A stretch of 60,752 nucleotides of DNA. Source: Proteus sp. FME41 (GTDB taxonomy: Bacteria; Pseudomonadota; Gammaproteobacteria; Enterobacterales; Enterobacteriaceae). The notes below the pieces were generated by a model, which was not told where the DNA came from, made no database searches, and saw only the letters and a program-made list of their open reading frames with translations. The DNA lies in NCBI RefSeq assembly GCF_014897315.1, contig NZ_JABUYL010000021.1:1-60752 (forward strand), given 5' to 3'. Positions within the stretch are counted from its first letter, which is position 1. Each line of letters starts with the position of its first letter. Of this stretch, positions 18,165-27,089 are shown in pieces. Position numbers and translations under genes: made by a program.

Positions 18165-18449
18165 ACTTTCTAATTTAGCAGAAGAAGATATTTATCAAAT
18201 TGCACGTTATACCGTTCAGCAATTTGGTGTAACTCAGGCAAAAAAATACCATAATGAGTTAAAACAGACATTTGAGCTACTTGTTCGAGCACCTTGGATT
18301 GGGCGAGAGTGCAATTGGGTATGTGATGATTTGAGACAATTTGAGTTTAAAAAACACTCAATTTATTAGCTACTAAAAAATGATGCCTATTTATCGCTTG
18401 TCTTATCCATCATTCAATGGATGTTGATTCTCTTGATTTTCCTGAATAA
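18157..18449 (+). pseudogene. parE: ParE-family toxin, disrupted by a stop and a frameshift
   Basis: The first 70 codons (MYKLSNLAEEDIYQIARYTV...) read as a RelE/ParE-fold toxin, then a TAG stop occurs at 18367-18369. The same frame continues LLKNDAYLSLV, after which the family ending is found only in another frame: LIHHSMDVDSLDFPE then TAA at 18447-18449. Joining them needs one inserted base near 18401, and restores a 97-aa protein, the usual ParE length. ParE toxins poison DNA gyrase; this copy lacks the C-terminal strand and the conserved His-x-x-Met-Asp end, so it is probably inactive. Confidence 0.85.
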
Positions 18450-18462
18450 ATATTTCATTACT

Positions 18463-18504
18463 TACTGCTAAATGTATTATTCAGTTATATATTACTTAGC
18501 AGTA
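18463..18504. repeat. Inverted repeat downstream of parDE
   Basis: TACTGCTAA and TTAGCAGTA form a perfect 9-bp pair separated by 24 nt. No T-run follows. It contains the ATTACTTAG 9-mer shared with the parDE operator. The rest of 18450-18817 is AT-rich, with no gene. Confidence 0.5.
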
Positions 18505-18754
18505 GATCTATGTTATTAATACTAAAACCCGCATTCTTAAATATCCTACCTCTCTTTCCTTATTTGATTTTTCTCTTTTTTGATAATTTATTATCGAAAT
18601 TATTTACTACAACTTTGGTTAGGTAAAAATACTGATCTTATTTTGTTAATGATTGTGTCATTTATGTTTCATTTTTGTTTCTGTTCTGAAATTTAATTAC
18701 ATATCAAGCAAAATAAAGGTGATTTTTCGCACGAATTTAGTGGTCTGATCAGTA

Positions 18755-18785
18755 GTAAAATTTCATCAAATGAGGTAAAATTTCA
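18755..18785. repeat. Direct repeat in front of ybfA
   Basis: GTAAAATTTCA occurs at 18755-18765 and 18775-18785, two helical turns apart, 33 nt before ybfA. The spacing suggests a regulator binding the same DNA face. GTAAA is also the half-site of CpxR, but its standard spacing is not met. Confidence 0.4.
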
Positions 18786-18817
18786 ACATCAAATTAATCT
18801 CTATACAGGAGAGCACT

Positions 18818-19024
18818 ATGCCAGCTTATAACGAATATACAAAAAAACATGTTTTGGCCCGTCGTACTGGTGCTGTTGCGCTAGGTGTTGCGGCATTTCC
18901 TGTTATGGTTTTCCACCCTAAACGTGCACAATTTTATAGCTATATACACCGTGTATGGTCTAAAACAAGTGATAAACCAGTTTGGCTGGCAAAATCAGAA
19001 GTGGCATTAAATAGCCATAAATAA
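18818..19024 (+). CDS. ybfA: YbfA family small protein (DUF2517)
   Basis: 68-aa protein with one hydrophobic segment (about residues 16-33, TGAVALGVAAFPVMVFHP) followed by the conserved block RAQFYSYIHRVWSKTSDKPVW, nearly the same as E. coli YbfA. One transmembrane helix is likely. Function is unknown. ATG follows AGGAGAGCACT, a good ribosome site. Monocistronic, with its own terminator. Confidence 0.9.
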   Translation: MPAYNEYTKKHVLARRTGAVALGVAAFPVMVFHPKRAQFYSYIHRVWSKTSDKPVWLAKSEVALNSHK

Positions 19025-19037
19025 CAGAACATCAAAT

Positions 19038-19066
19038 TAACGCCTGCGTAAGTAGGCGTTATTTTT
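19038..19066 (+). terminator. Intrinsic terminator of ybfA
   Basis: TAACGCCT / AGGCGTTA stem with an 8-nt loop, then five T. Confidence 0.88.
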
Positions 19067-19250
19067 ATCCCCCCCTTATTTAAGCATTTTGCAATGCTAC
19101 CTTCTTGTTTTTTCTTAACTTCAAATAATCCGCAAATTTTACGTTACAATAAAGAATAATGGTTTACTTAAACGGATGCTTTTAACCTATTGCTATTTAT
19201 TAGATTGTTATATAAATAGTGGCATTCGTGATAACAGGGAGATGAATAAA

Positions 19251-19994
19251 ATGAAGAACACTGATCTGGAATTAGTGATCAATGAGAAGCTCAGTATTGA
19301 AAATTTTCAAGACTATGCGCCTAATGGCCTTCAAGTCGAAGGGCGTCCTCATATTCAAAAGATAGTCACAGGCGTGACTGCCAGCCAAGCTTTACTTGAT
19401 GAAGCAGTTCGATTAAACGCCGATGCGATTTTAGTCCACCACGGCTATTTTTGGAAAAACGAGCCTGTTGTTATTCGCTCAATGAAACGCAACCGTTTAA
19501 AAACATTACTCTGTAATGATATTAATCTTTTTGGTTATCACTTGCCGTTAGATGCGCACCCAATCTTAGGTAACAATGCTCAATTAGCGTTAAAAATGGG
19601 CGTTAAAGTTGAGGGTGAAATATTACCTTTAGTGCCTAAAGGTGTGTTTGATTTACCTTTAACACCTATTGAATTAAAAGAACGTTTAGAAAAGGCGTTA
19701 CAGCGCAATGTATTGCATTGTGGTGATAATGCACCTGAAGCTATCCGTAGTATTGCGTGGTGTACCGGTGGCGGTCAGGGTTTTATTCAAGATGCCGCAG
19801 AGCAAGGTGTAGATGCTTTTGTGACAGGTGAAGTCTCAGAACAGACCATTCATATTGCAAGAGAAATGGGCGTTCATTTCTTTGCTGCGGGGCACCATGC
19901 AACAGAACGTTATGGTATTAAAGCATTAGGTGAATGGCTGGCTCAAACACATCATTTAGATGTGACATTTGTTGATATTGATAATCCCGCATAA
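19251..19994 (+). CDS. ybgI: NIF3-family dinuclear metal protein YbgI
   Basis: 247-aa cytoplasmic protein of the NIF3 / type 2 GTP cyclohydrolase I-like family, which forms a toroidal hexamer with a two-metal site. Ligand motifs are LVHHGYFW (His63, His64), LPLDAHP and AGHHATER near the end. The E. coli protein is implicated in radiation resistance and cofactor handling; its reaction is uncertain. The start MKNTDLE is chosen over an in-frame ATG three codons earlier because GGGAG is 9 nt from it and directly abuts the other. Confidence 0.93.
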   Translation: MKNTDLELVINEKLSIENFQDYAPNGLQVEGRPHIQKIVTGVTASQALLDEAVRLNADAILVHHGYFWKNEPVVIRSMKRNRLKTLLCNDINLFGYHLPLDAHPILGNNAQLALKMGVKVEGEILPLVPKGVFDLPLTPIELKERLEKALQRNVLHCGDNAPEAIRSIAWCTGGGQGFIQDAAEQGVDAFVTGEVSEQTIHIAREMGVHFFAAGHHATERYGIKALGEWLAQTHHLDVTFVDIDNPA

Positions 19995-20013
19995 ACCCAT
20001 TTATTCTTATTTT

Positions 20014-20051
20014 AAAAGCTATCTCTCTTTAATTAGAGAGATAGCTTTTTT
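20014..20051. terminator. Terminator between ybgI and yehQ
   Basis: AAAAGCTATCTCTCT with its complement, a 6-nt loop, and T-runs at the right. It lies between converging genes and can act on both. Confidence 0.9.
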
Positions 20052-20062
20052 CGCTAATATAA

Positions 20063-22135
20063 TTACTCGTTAAGTTGAATAGGTAATGGGCTTTGCAATT
20101 GTTGCAGATTATCGCATAACCAAATTAACTGTAATAATGCCCGTGAATCACGGGAAGTTAATGCTAAATAATCGGCTAATTGATCAGCAATTAATGTCAT
20201 TCCTAAATCATCTGCGGTGTGTTTGCTTATTTCTAATTGCTCTTTTTGCATTTCAGAGAGTAATTCCCGCCCAGTACACGCCTGAGCTTCTAATACCGAT
20301 AAAATAGGGCGACAGAATTTTTGTGCTAACGTAGGCTCACTGTGATGCATTGCTGTTTGTTGCTTACGTTTAGCCATATATTCTTGAATACGGCTAATAA
20401 AACCAGATTGCTTTTTCTTACGTGGAAATTGGTCAAAATCGAGGTAAAACATTTCAATGCCTTTCTCTGTTTTAATCCAAATGGTTGTTGGCAATAAATC
20501 CATATTGAGATCACGCCGAACAGGTTGCACTGTGATTGCAACAATTTCTAACTCTTTTTTGGTAAGAAAGCGCAATTCCTCTAGATTATTTTGTGTTGTT
20601 CCTTCCCAATAAAGGCGCAAGAATGCTGAGTTCTCATGATTATCAGACACCTCCCAAATAACGCATTGCTCTACTTCGTACCAAATTAAAGGTTTGTAGT
20701 TTTTGATATGTAAAACAAGGGGAGAAAGAAATCCTTCAGCTTGATTGGCAAAATAATCGGGTAATACTTGCCAATTATTGATGCCTAGTTCAGTTTGTAG
20801 GGTGTTGTAATCCACAATATCAAGAAAATCAGTGTGGTTTTGAGCGAAGCTCTCGCCAACAGTCGCCAGTTTTCCTTCATCAGAAATACGAGGCTCTTGC
20901 AATAAAAAAGGGCGACGCATTAATTTATCTGCAGTCTGCTTCCATAATGACAAACTATTCCAAACACCATAACGATTAAACAGGGTATCAAGCTGATTAG
21001 GGCGAGCTTGTGTTGCTTGTAATAGCTGTTTTTCTTCATTATCCCAAAAGGTAAAGGTTGCTCCTAATGCACCGCTTTGTGCTGTCCACCAATTCGCCCC
21101 AACAGGAATGAGAGAGAGGCTGGTTTTTTTATCATCATATTGACGACGAAGCTGCCCTCGCAACGCTTTTAACTGTTCAGGTGCCGCATTAGATAATTGA
21201 AATAGATACGCCGAAATATGGGCTAATAAGCGTAAGACATTGGCTTCATCCATAGTGAAATGTCTTTCAGCTAACAGCTTAACTTGAGTACTCAATGTCC
21301 GTAAATAAGAGGCTAAACGAGGTAAACCTTCTGCACGCGCTGACATATTGAGTAAATGCAACTGTGTGGCACTGCTTAAGCTGATGTGTGATAGCCCTTG
21401 GCGCAATAAGTCATAAATAAACTGCTCAATGGTGCTGATTAGCGCGATTTCTTCCTCATTAAGAGGGCGCTTTGATGATTGTACGGTTATTAGCTCTTCA
21501 GGCCATACCCAAGGTTGTGTATGTTGTTCAAATAATTTTGCCACAATAGCGAGATGAAACGCTTTTTTCTGTGAGTCAGAAAAAGGTGATAACATGCCAT
21601 CATAACCACTGGCTTGTAAGAAAATAACAGGCTCATCGACATTGGGTAATTGAATTTTTAGCTGAGTACCTGTGTCTTCTAAGTTAAGGGTTGTATTTTC
21701 CCACTGTTCAACTAATTTAATCGCGGCACGACATGCCGGTTTACCTGACTTTTTGATTAAGACTTCCGGATCAAGAGCAAATAGCGTGGGTAACAGCGGG
21801 GTAATTTTAACGGGTTCAGTAATAGCTTCTGGCAATATATCAACACTATTATCATTATTGGAATTATCGGTGCTGTTATTGGTTTGTAGCCATAAAATGG
21901 CCGCTAAAATATGTTTACAACAACTGGAAGCAGAGCAATCGCAACTGGCTTGTTGGATACCCGCTTCATGTAAAACAACATGTTGCCCATCACTGCTAAA
22001 CTGCCCTGTATTGGCATCAGTGAGAGAAACTTTTTCGTTTTCAACATCTTTTCTTGCGCGTCTTAATAATCCTGCATTTGCAAAGACAGTGAGCGCATCT
22101 TCATCGTAATGAAAGTAAACAGTTTGCCAACTCAT
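20063..22135 (-). CDS. yehQ: SWIM zinc-finger protein, YehQ family
   Basis: 690-aa protein with an N-terminal SWIM domain: Cys65-x-Cys67 and Cys73-x-His75 form the CxC...CxH zinc ligands. SWIM domains mediate binding to nucleic acids or partner proteins. The remainder is long and mostly helical without a motif I recognise. It is the last gene of yehILMPQ; its ATG overlaps the yehP stop as ATGA, with GAGG 7 nt upstream, so translation is coupled. The start at 22135 is preferred to an ATG seven codons earlier inside yehP. Function is unknown. Confidence 0.85.
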   Translation of the reverse strand: MSWQTVYFHYDEDALTVFANAGLLRRARKDVENEKVSLTDANTGQFSSDGQHVVLHEAGIQQASCDCSASSCCKHILAAILWLQTNNSTDNSNNDNSVDILPEAITEPVKITPLLPTLFALDPEVLIKKSGKPACRAAIKLVEQWENTTLNLEDTGTQLKIQLPNVDEPVIFLQASGYDGMLSPFSDSQKKAFHLAIVAKLFEQHTQPWVWPEELITVQSSKRPLNEEEIALISTIEQFIYDLLRQGLSHISLSSATQLHLLNMSARAEGLPRLASYLRTLSTQVKLLAERHFTMDEANVLRLLAHISAYLFQLSNAAPEQLKALRGQLRRQYDDKKTSLSLIPVGANWWTAQSGALGATFTFWDNEEKQLLQATQARPNQLDTLFNRYGVWNSLSLWKQTADKLMRRPFLLQEPRISDEGKLATVGESFAQNHTDFLDIVDYNTLQTELGINNWQVLPDYFANQAEGFLSPLVLHIKNYKPLIWYEVEQCVIWEVSDNHENSAFLRLYWEGTTQNNLEELRFLTKKELEIVAITVQPVRRDLNMDLLPTTIWIKTEKGIEMFYLDFDQFPRKKKQSGFISRIQEYMAKRKQQTAMHHSEPTLAQKFCRPILSVLEAQACTGRELLSEMQKEQLEISKHTADDLGMTLIADQLADYLALTSRDSRALLQLIWLCDNLQQLQSPLPIQLNE

Positions 22136-23286
22136 TGCATTACCTCTGCCAACCATTGTGCGAAATGTTCAGGTGTTAATGCTGCAACTTGCATACCTCT
22201 ATCTGCGAGCTTTTGTGCAATCGCAGAGTCATAAGCAGGTTGAGCTTCATCATCAAGTGCTGCAAGCCCTAGCAATTTGACTTGTTGGCTATTCAGGCGC
22301 TGCGTGCAATCTAATAAACGACTTAGAGATCCCCCTTCTTCAAAGTCACTGATAAGTGAAATCACGGTACGTTTAGGATTTTTAACCAAGCTTTCGCAAT
22401 ATTGCATTGCACCGGCAATATCAGTACCACCGCCCAACTGTACGGTCATTAAAACTTCAACGGGATCGTCAGCTAAATGTGATAAATTGACCACTTGAGT
22501 ATCAAAAACGACTAAAGAGACATTAACCGCAGGTAGTGAAGCTAAAATACTAGCACAAACAGCCGCATACATAATTGAGCTAGACATTGACGCACTTTGG
22601 TCAACACAAAGGATCACATCCCAAGGAAAATGCTGTTGCATACGTGAGTTAAAATAAGGGGTTTCAATCACTAAGCGGCGATTTTGAGTATCATAATGTT
22701 TTAAGTTTGCTGCAATGGTCGCACGCCAATCAAAATTACGACTATTAGGCACTAAAGAGCGTCTAAAACGATTACGGCGACCCGTTAATGATTGGCGAAA
22801 ATTATTACGGATTTGACGTAGAATATCGTCAACTACCTTACGAATAATCGTTTTAACAGCATCCCGCGTATCTTCGCTCATTCGTCCGCGTAAGCTTAAT
22901 AGTGTTTTGGCTAACGCTTTTGTAGGTTCCATTGCTTTTAACGTATTGGGATCTTTAAGAAAACTACTGATTTGATAGCGCTCAATAGCTTGTGATTGCA
23001 TACGTTCAAAGGTGCTATTAGGAAAAAGCTTACGTGCTTGATTGAGCCAATTTACGGCAGTGAGTTGCGATGCATCAAGTGATCCATGACGGCCACGCTC
23101 TTGGCGAAGCCCTCGGCGCTGGTATTCTCGACGATAGAGAAAATCGAGTGTGCGCTCAACTTTAAGATCCTCGGCATTAAACGTAGCTTGCCCTAAAGCA
23201 TCATCAGCATATTGGCCTAAAATCAGGCGCCAGCGTTTTGCTTGTTGTATTTTATCCTCAGGCATATCGTCATCACGCTGACTCAT
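22132..23286 (-). CDS. yehP: VWA-domain CoxE-like protein, YehP family
   Basis: 384-aa protein with a helical N-terminal half and a C-terminal von Willebrand A domain. The metal-dependent adhesion site is intact: Asp229-x-Ser231-x-Ser233 (DQSASMSSS), GGGTDIAGAM supplying the threonine and ISDFEEGG supplying the aspartate. CoxE-type VWA proteins pair with a MoxR-family ATPase, here yehL. It overlaps yehM by 14 nt and yehQ by 4 nt. Start MSQRDDD at 23286 has AAGGAG about 9 nt upstream; MLMSQ two codons earlier is possible. Confidence 0.88.
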   Translation of the reverse strand: MSQRDDDMPEDKIQQAKRWRLILGQYADDALGQATFNAEDLKVERTLDFLYRREYQRRGLRQERGRHGSLDASQLTAVNWLNQARKLFPNSTFERMQSQAIERYQISSFLKDPNTLKAMEPTKALAKTLLSLRGRMSEDTRDAVKTIIRKVVDDILRQIRNNFRQSLTGRRNRFRRSLVPNSRNFDWRATIAANLKHYDTQNRRLVIETPYFNSRMQQHFPWDVILCVDQSASMSSSIMYAAVCASILASLPAVNVSLVVFDTQVVNLSHLADDPVEVLMTVQLGGGTDIAGAMQYCESLVKNPKRTVISLISDFEEGGSLSRLLDCTQRLNSQQVKLLGLAALDDEAQPAYDSAIAQKLADRGMQVAALTPEHFAQWLAEVMQ

Positions 23287-25855
23287 GAGCATTGTCTCCT
23301 TTCTCTGCTTTCTTAATATCAAACCAAGAAATGATGCCTTGTTCCATTATTCGCTGTTGTAATTTTTGATTGAGTTTGGTGGCTTCAAGCATCTGTTTTG
23401 CACTAAATTCTGACTGCCATAATGACAAGGCTTGTGTGTCTAAACCAATGTCATTGGCAATATATTGTGCAAGCTCTGCATTTTGTTTGGGATTGAGTTG
23501 GCTAAACGCAAAACGCAGATCAGGCAAGATCTGAATAAATCGTTCTTCATCCCATTGCTGTAATAGGGTATTTAGGTGATCAACCAATAAAGGTAAGCGA
23601 ATAACAAGCTCTGGTGCAGCTCGCATAATTCCGACAAAGTAACCGATGGATTGTTCTGGATCACTGCCCGTACTAAAGGTGGTATTTAATGCGCTAACGA
23701 GCGTATTTTCATCAATATATGAGCCTAAATAACGTAACGCATCAACAGCACCTTTTAATAAAGGGACGGTATCTAATTGACCATCAAGACGATTGAGTTG
23801 CTGATAGAAATCACGTTTATAATCATGTTGATAAGTAAGTGATGGCATAAATTCAATTAGTTCACGCAAAGAGAGCAGGGCCTGTAGATTGCTTTCTTGT
23901 TGTTGTTCGTCACCCTGAGCGAGTTGCTCTAAGCAAAAGAATGCCTGTGGAATAACTTGGTGTAGGCGATTTTCAAGCGCAAGTTCGTCAGTAATATCAA
24001 GATATTGCCGGCCTCGCCATAAATGGATCAGTTTATGCCCACATTGTGTTAAGGACTCAAGGCGAAAATCTTGCTGAATATAACTGTCTAACAGTTTAAA
24101 GAGTGATGGAATGCGCTGGTGGAGTCCAATTAGTGCTGCTTGGATTAATAACGTAACTGCACTCTGGCTCGAACGACTTTGCCCTTGTTCTTCAAGCTGC
24201 TTCTCCATTGATAACAGCTTATTTAGAGCGATAGCTTCAAGTTGAGAGCCTTTCTCTGATAATGAAATCAGTTCACCTTCCACATTAGGTGTCCAAGCGT
24301 ATTGCCACTCTTCAAATAACAAATCGAGTTGGTGACCTGAAAGAAAATCAGGGCCACTGACGCGATGTGCAAAGTGAATGTCTAAGAAAGCCAATAAATG
24401 TAAAAAACGGCTTCTTAAACGGTGTTGGGGGTTACGGTAAACATCACATTTTGTGGTTTTTGCTAATGTATCATCCAGTTTAAAGCGGAAGCCTTTGGCG
24501 CGCTCATAGGTTTCATTTACCAAGGGTGGAGTTGCCGTACCTAATGGAATTTTGCCTAAAAGGTAGCCTGAAAAACAGGTTTTAATTTCAGCCCATAATT
24601 CACTTTGGCTATCGTCTAAACTGCCTTTAATAAAGGCACTTTGTAAACCATCAAGCAGATCATAGCGACCTGTACCTGCATGATCTCTTAATAGCGCGAG
24701 GCGTAAACTCTGTTCAGCCGCCAGTTTTACCGCTAAATAGCTAGGTGGATTATCAAATTGTTTTTCTCTGATCGCTTGAGCCACCGAGCTTAGAAATGCG
24801 ATACCCATTTTATTGCGATAAACGTGGGTGGGCTGTTTAGATATGTCCGTATTTTCTAATTTATCATGATGCTGTTGCATCAAGCTTTGCCAAGCTTGTT
24901 GGTAAAAAGCCGGTGATGGCATACCTGAAGCATAGCCATTAAGTGCATCTAATCGGTCAAAACTATAGCGAATGAGCCAAGCTTGCTCTTTTTGACCCAT
25001 TTTTTGCATTTTAGTGAATTGCTTTTGTTCTGTGCTAGTCATGGCAAAAGAGTGAGATTGTGAATTCGATAAACCTTCAATTAATGCAAGGGTATGAAAA
25101 CCGCCGGTAACAATCAGAATTTTAGCATTCGGTTCTTGTTGTTTGATGAGTTGAATATGCGCCAACATATGCGTTTCACGTTGTGAAGAACCTTCAGATT
25201 CAAGCACTTCAGGTTCATAGTCAAGACGTGCAAGCGCGCACCAAATAAAAGTATCATTAAACAGAGATTGCCAATCGGCTAAGGCTTCAATACTGCGTAA
25301 TTCAAAAAGATGTTCCCAAACATCATCATGATCACGGCAATGACATTTTTTGGCTAATTGTGCAATAAATTGACTATGGGCTAAATAACGTTCTTTTTGT
25401 AAGCTACGGCTTTGCGAATCGCTATACTCTTCATTATTGACTTGAGCCGCCCAAGGTAAATCGATAAAGCGTGTTTTAGCATTAATACGTAAACCGCCTC
25501 GCAATGCTTGCCATTCTGGTGAGTATTCACAAAAGGGGAAATAAGCAGAGTGTAGTGATTTTTCACGCTCTTCTTGGTCACCATCATTATGCAAATACTC
25601 GGCTTGTCCCATAATGGCAACGGGTGGCTGAGTCTCTTTATCGATTAAACTAGGAATAAGTGAATTAAAGGTATCAGGGCCTTCAATTAAAATATAGTCA
25701 GGTTTTACTGAATCAATTAAGGATAAAACTGCATAAGCGCAAGCGGGGCTATGGTGGCGTACAGGGGCAAAATAGAGATGTTGTTGCTGTAACGACGTCC
25801 ATTTCAGTCGTGCTTGGTCAATTCTTTCTGGCAAAGGTATTGAAGGTAGCGTCAC
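23273..25855 (-). CDS. yehM: DUF5682 family protein, YehM
   Basis: 860-aa protein encoded between the MoxR ATPase and the VWA protein. The N-terminal 270 residues contain FAPVRHHSPACAYAV, YILIEGPDTFNSL and ILIVTGGFHTLALIEGL: His, Glu and Gly-x-His motifs spaced as in a Rossmann-like hydrolase fold, reminiscent of EreA/ChaN/TraB-type folds; this is my inference. The rest is helical. E. coli YehM is about 100 residues shorter. The start is GTG at 25855, with AAAAGGG 8 nt upstream inside a hairpin. Confidence 0.8.
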   Translation of the reverse strand: MTLPSIPLPERIDQARLKWTSLQQQHLYFAPVRHHSPACAYAVLSLIDSVKPDYILIEGPDTFNSLIPSLIDKETQPPVAIMGQAEYLHNDGDQEEREKSLHSAYFPFCEYSPEWQALRGGLRINAKTRFIDLPWAAQVNNEEYSDSQSRSLQKERYLAHSQFIAQLAKKCHCRDHDDVWEHLFELRSIEALADWQSLFNDTFIWCALARLDYEPEVLESEGSSQRETHMLAHIQLIKQQEPNAKILIVTGGFHTLALIEGLSNSQSHSFAMTSTEQKQFTKMQKMGQKEQAWLIRYSFDRLDALNGYASGMPSPAFYQQAWQSLMQQHHDKLENTDISKQPTHVYRNKMGIAFLSSVAQAIREKQFDNPPSYLAVKLAAEQSLRLALLRDHAGTGRYDLLDGLQSAFIKGSLDDSQSELWAEIKTCFSGYLLGKIPLGTATPPLVNETYERAKGFRFKLDDTLAKTTKCDVYRNPQHRLRSRFLHLLAFLDIHFAHRVSGPDFLSGHQLDLLFEEWQYAWTPNVEGELISLSEKGSQLEAIALNKLLSMEKQLEEQGQSRSSQSAVTLLIQAALIGLHQRIPSLFKLLDSYIQQDFRLESLTQCGHKLIHLWRGRQYLDITDELALENRLHQVIPQAFFCLEQLAQGDEQQQESNLQALLSLRELIEFMPSLTYQHDYKRDFYQQLNRLDGQLDTVPLLKGAVDALRYLGSYIDENTLVSALNTTFSTGSDPEQSIGYFVGIMRAAPELVIRLPLLVDHLNTLLQQWDEERFIQILPDLRFAFSQLNPKQNAELAQYIANDIGLDTQALSLWQSEFSAKQMLEATKLNQKLQQRIMEQGIISWFDIKKAEKGDNAHESA

Positions 25856-25865
25856 CGTGTCGATC

Positions 25866-25907
25866 CCTTTTCTGGGTGAAAAGGCAGAGTCAGTTAACTC
25901 TGCCTTT
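25866..25907 (-). promoter_or_regulatory. Mutually exclusive hairpins before yehM
   Basis: In the leftward transcript, AAAGGCAGAGT pairs with ACTCTGCCTTT (11 bp, 6-nt loop). The end of that stem (CCTTTTC) can instead pair with GAAAAGG, which is the yehM ribosome site. The first fold frees the site and the second hides it. The first fold also resembles a weak terminator because CCTTTT follows. Confidence 0.45.
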
Positions 25908-25954
25908 AATAGATAAATAACGTATTTTAATGTGTCGCAATTAATCTCAGCGTT

Positions 25955-27064
25955 TTATTGCCAAAACTCTTTCGATGAATCAAAGAACGCTTTCCACACT
26001 TTACTGTTTCTTGCACGCTCTCTGGCGACATTATCCATGTAATAACGAATACGCTTGATGTCATCAGCATTGTCTTTTAATACAACACCAATTAATTGGC
26101 GCGCAATGGCACCTGCATTCATGACGCCATCACCTAAATAATGCGCTTCTAATGCACAGGCATAAGCAATGTTTACTGCTTCTGCGGTTGACATAACGGC
26201 ATCAGGTGTTTTGATATTACCGCCTTCTTGCGTATTACCTGAACGTAACTCTTGGAATGTTGTGACTAATAATTCCACCACATCAGTCGGTACGGTGATT
26301 TCACTTGATAAAGAGCCTAATTCATTTTCAAGTTGTGATTGAATTAAGCTGATTTCAAACGCGGGATCACGAATAGGTTTTACGGTTTCAAAATTAAAAC
26401 GACGCTTTAATGCAGCAGACATCTCGTGTACACCACGGTCACGCAAGTTTGCTGTACCAATAAGGTTAAAACCTGGTTTTGCACTAATGCGCGCACCGTC
26501 GCCCATTTCGGGGATCATCAACTGTTTTTCTGACATCAAAGAAACCAACACATCCTGAATTTCAGGAGGGCAACGAGTTATCTCTTCGAAGCGAACAATT
26601 TTACCGTGCAACATACCTTGATAAAGCGGAGAACCCACTAATGCGCGCTCTGTTGGGCCCTCTGCTAATAATAATGCATAGTTCCATGAATACTTGATAT
26701 GATCTTCTGTTGTGCCCGCTGTACCTTGGATCGTCAGTCCAGAATCACCACTGATCGCTGCCGCAAAAAGTTCAGAAAGCATTGATTTCGCCGTACCCGG
26801 CTCACCAACTAGCATTAAACCTTGCTTACCTAATAATGTGACAATTGCGCGATCAACCAAGGCATCATCGCCGAAAAACTTAGGTGTGATGCCTAACGCA
26901 TCATCACCTAAAATAAATTGGCGTACAGCACGAGGAGAGCGAAGCCATCCTTGTGGTTTAGGATTATTAACATCTGCTTTTGTTAAACACGCTAACTCTT
27001 GAGCAAATCGAACTTCAGCACTTTCCCTGATTGCTTGTTGATCTGCGGGTGCTTTTTTAGCCAT
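25955..27064 (-). CDS. yehL: MoxR-family AAA+ ATPase, YehL
   Basis: 369-aa AAA+ ATPase. Walker A is GEPGTAKS (residues 87-94); the Walker B region is IVRFEEI (156-162), where Glu replaces the usual Asp; sensor 1 is LIGTANLRD and an arginine finger is likely in ALKRRFNFE. MoxR ATPases remodel proteins or insert cofactors together with a VWA partner (known pairs: RavA/ViaA, CoxD/CoxE, NorQ/NorD). It lies 25 nt after yehI and 99 nt before yehM on one leftward transcript. Confidence 0.88.
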   Translation of the reverse strand: MAKKAPADQQAIRESAEVRFAQELACLTKADVNNPKPQGWLRSPRAVRQFILGDDALGITPKFFGDDALVDRAIVTLLGKQGLMLVGEPGTAKSMLSELFAAAISGDSGLTIQGTAGTTEDHIKYSWNYALLLAEGPTERALVGSPLYQGMLHGKIVRFEEITRCPPEIQDVLVSLMSEKQLMIPEMGDGARISAKPGFNLIGTANLRDRGVHEMSAALKRRFNFETVKPIRDPAFEISLIQSQLENELGSLSSEITVPTDVVELLVTTFQELRSGNTQEGGNIKTPDAVMSTAEAVNIAYACALEAHYLGDGVMNAGAIARQLIGVVLKDNADDIKRIRYYMDNVARERARNSKVWKAFFDSSKEFWQ

Positions 27065-27089
27065 ATTCTTTCCTAATTATCCCTATCTT

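Noticed and set aside
17868-18468. ParDE region as a mobile insertion with target-site duplication
   Set aside because: AATAAATA-like segments at both ends are only loosely similar and occur widely in AT-rich DNA; no integrase, transposase or clear direct repeats were found.
18463-18504. Inverted repeat after parDE as a terminator
   Set aside because: The loop is 24 nt and no T-run follows on either strand; it is listed only as a repeat.
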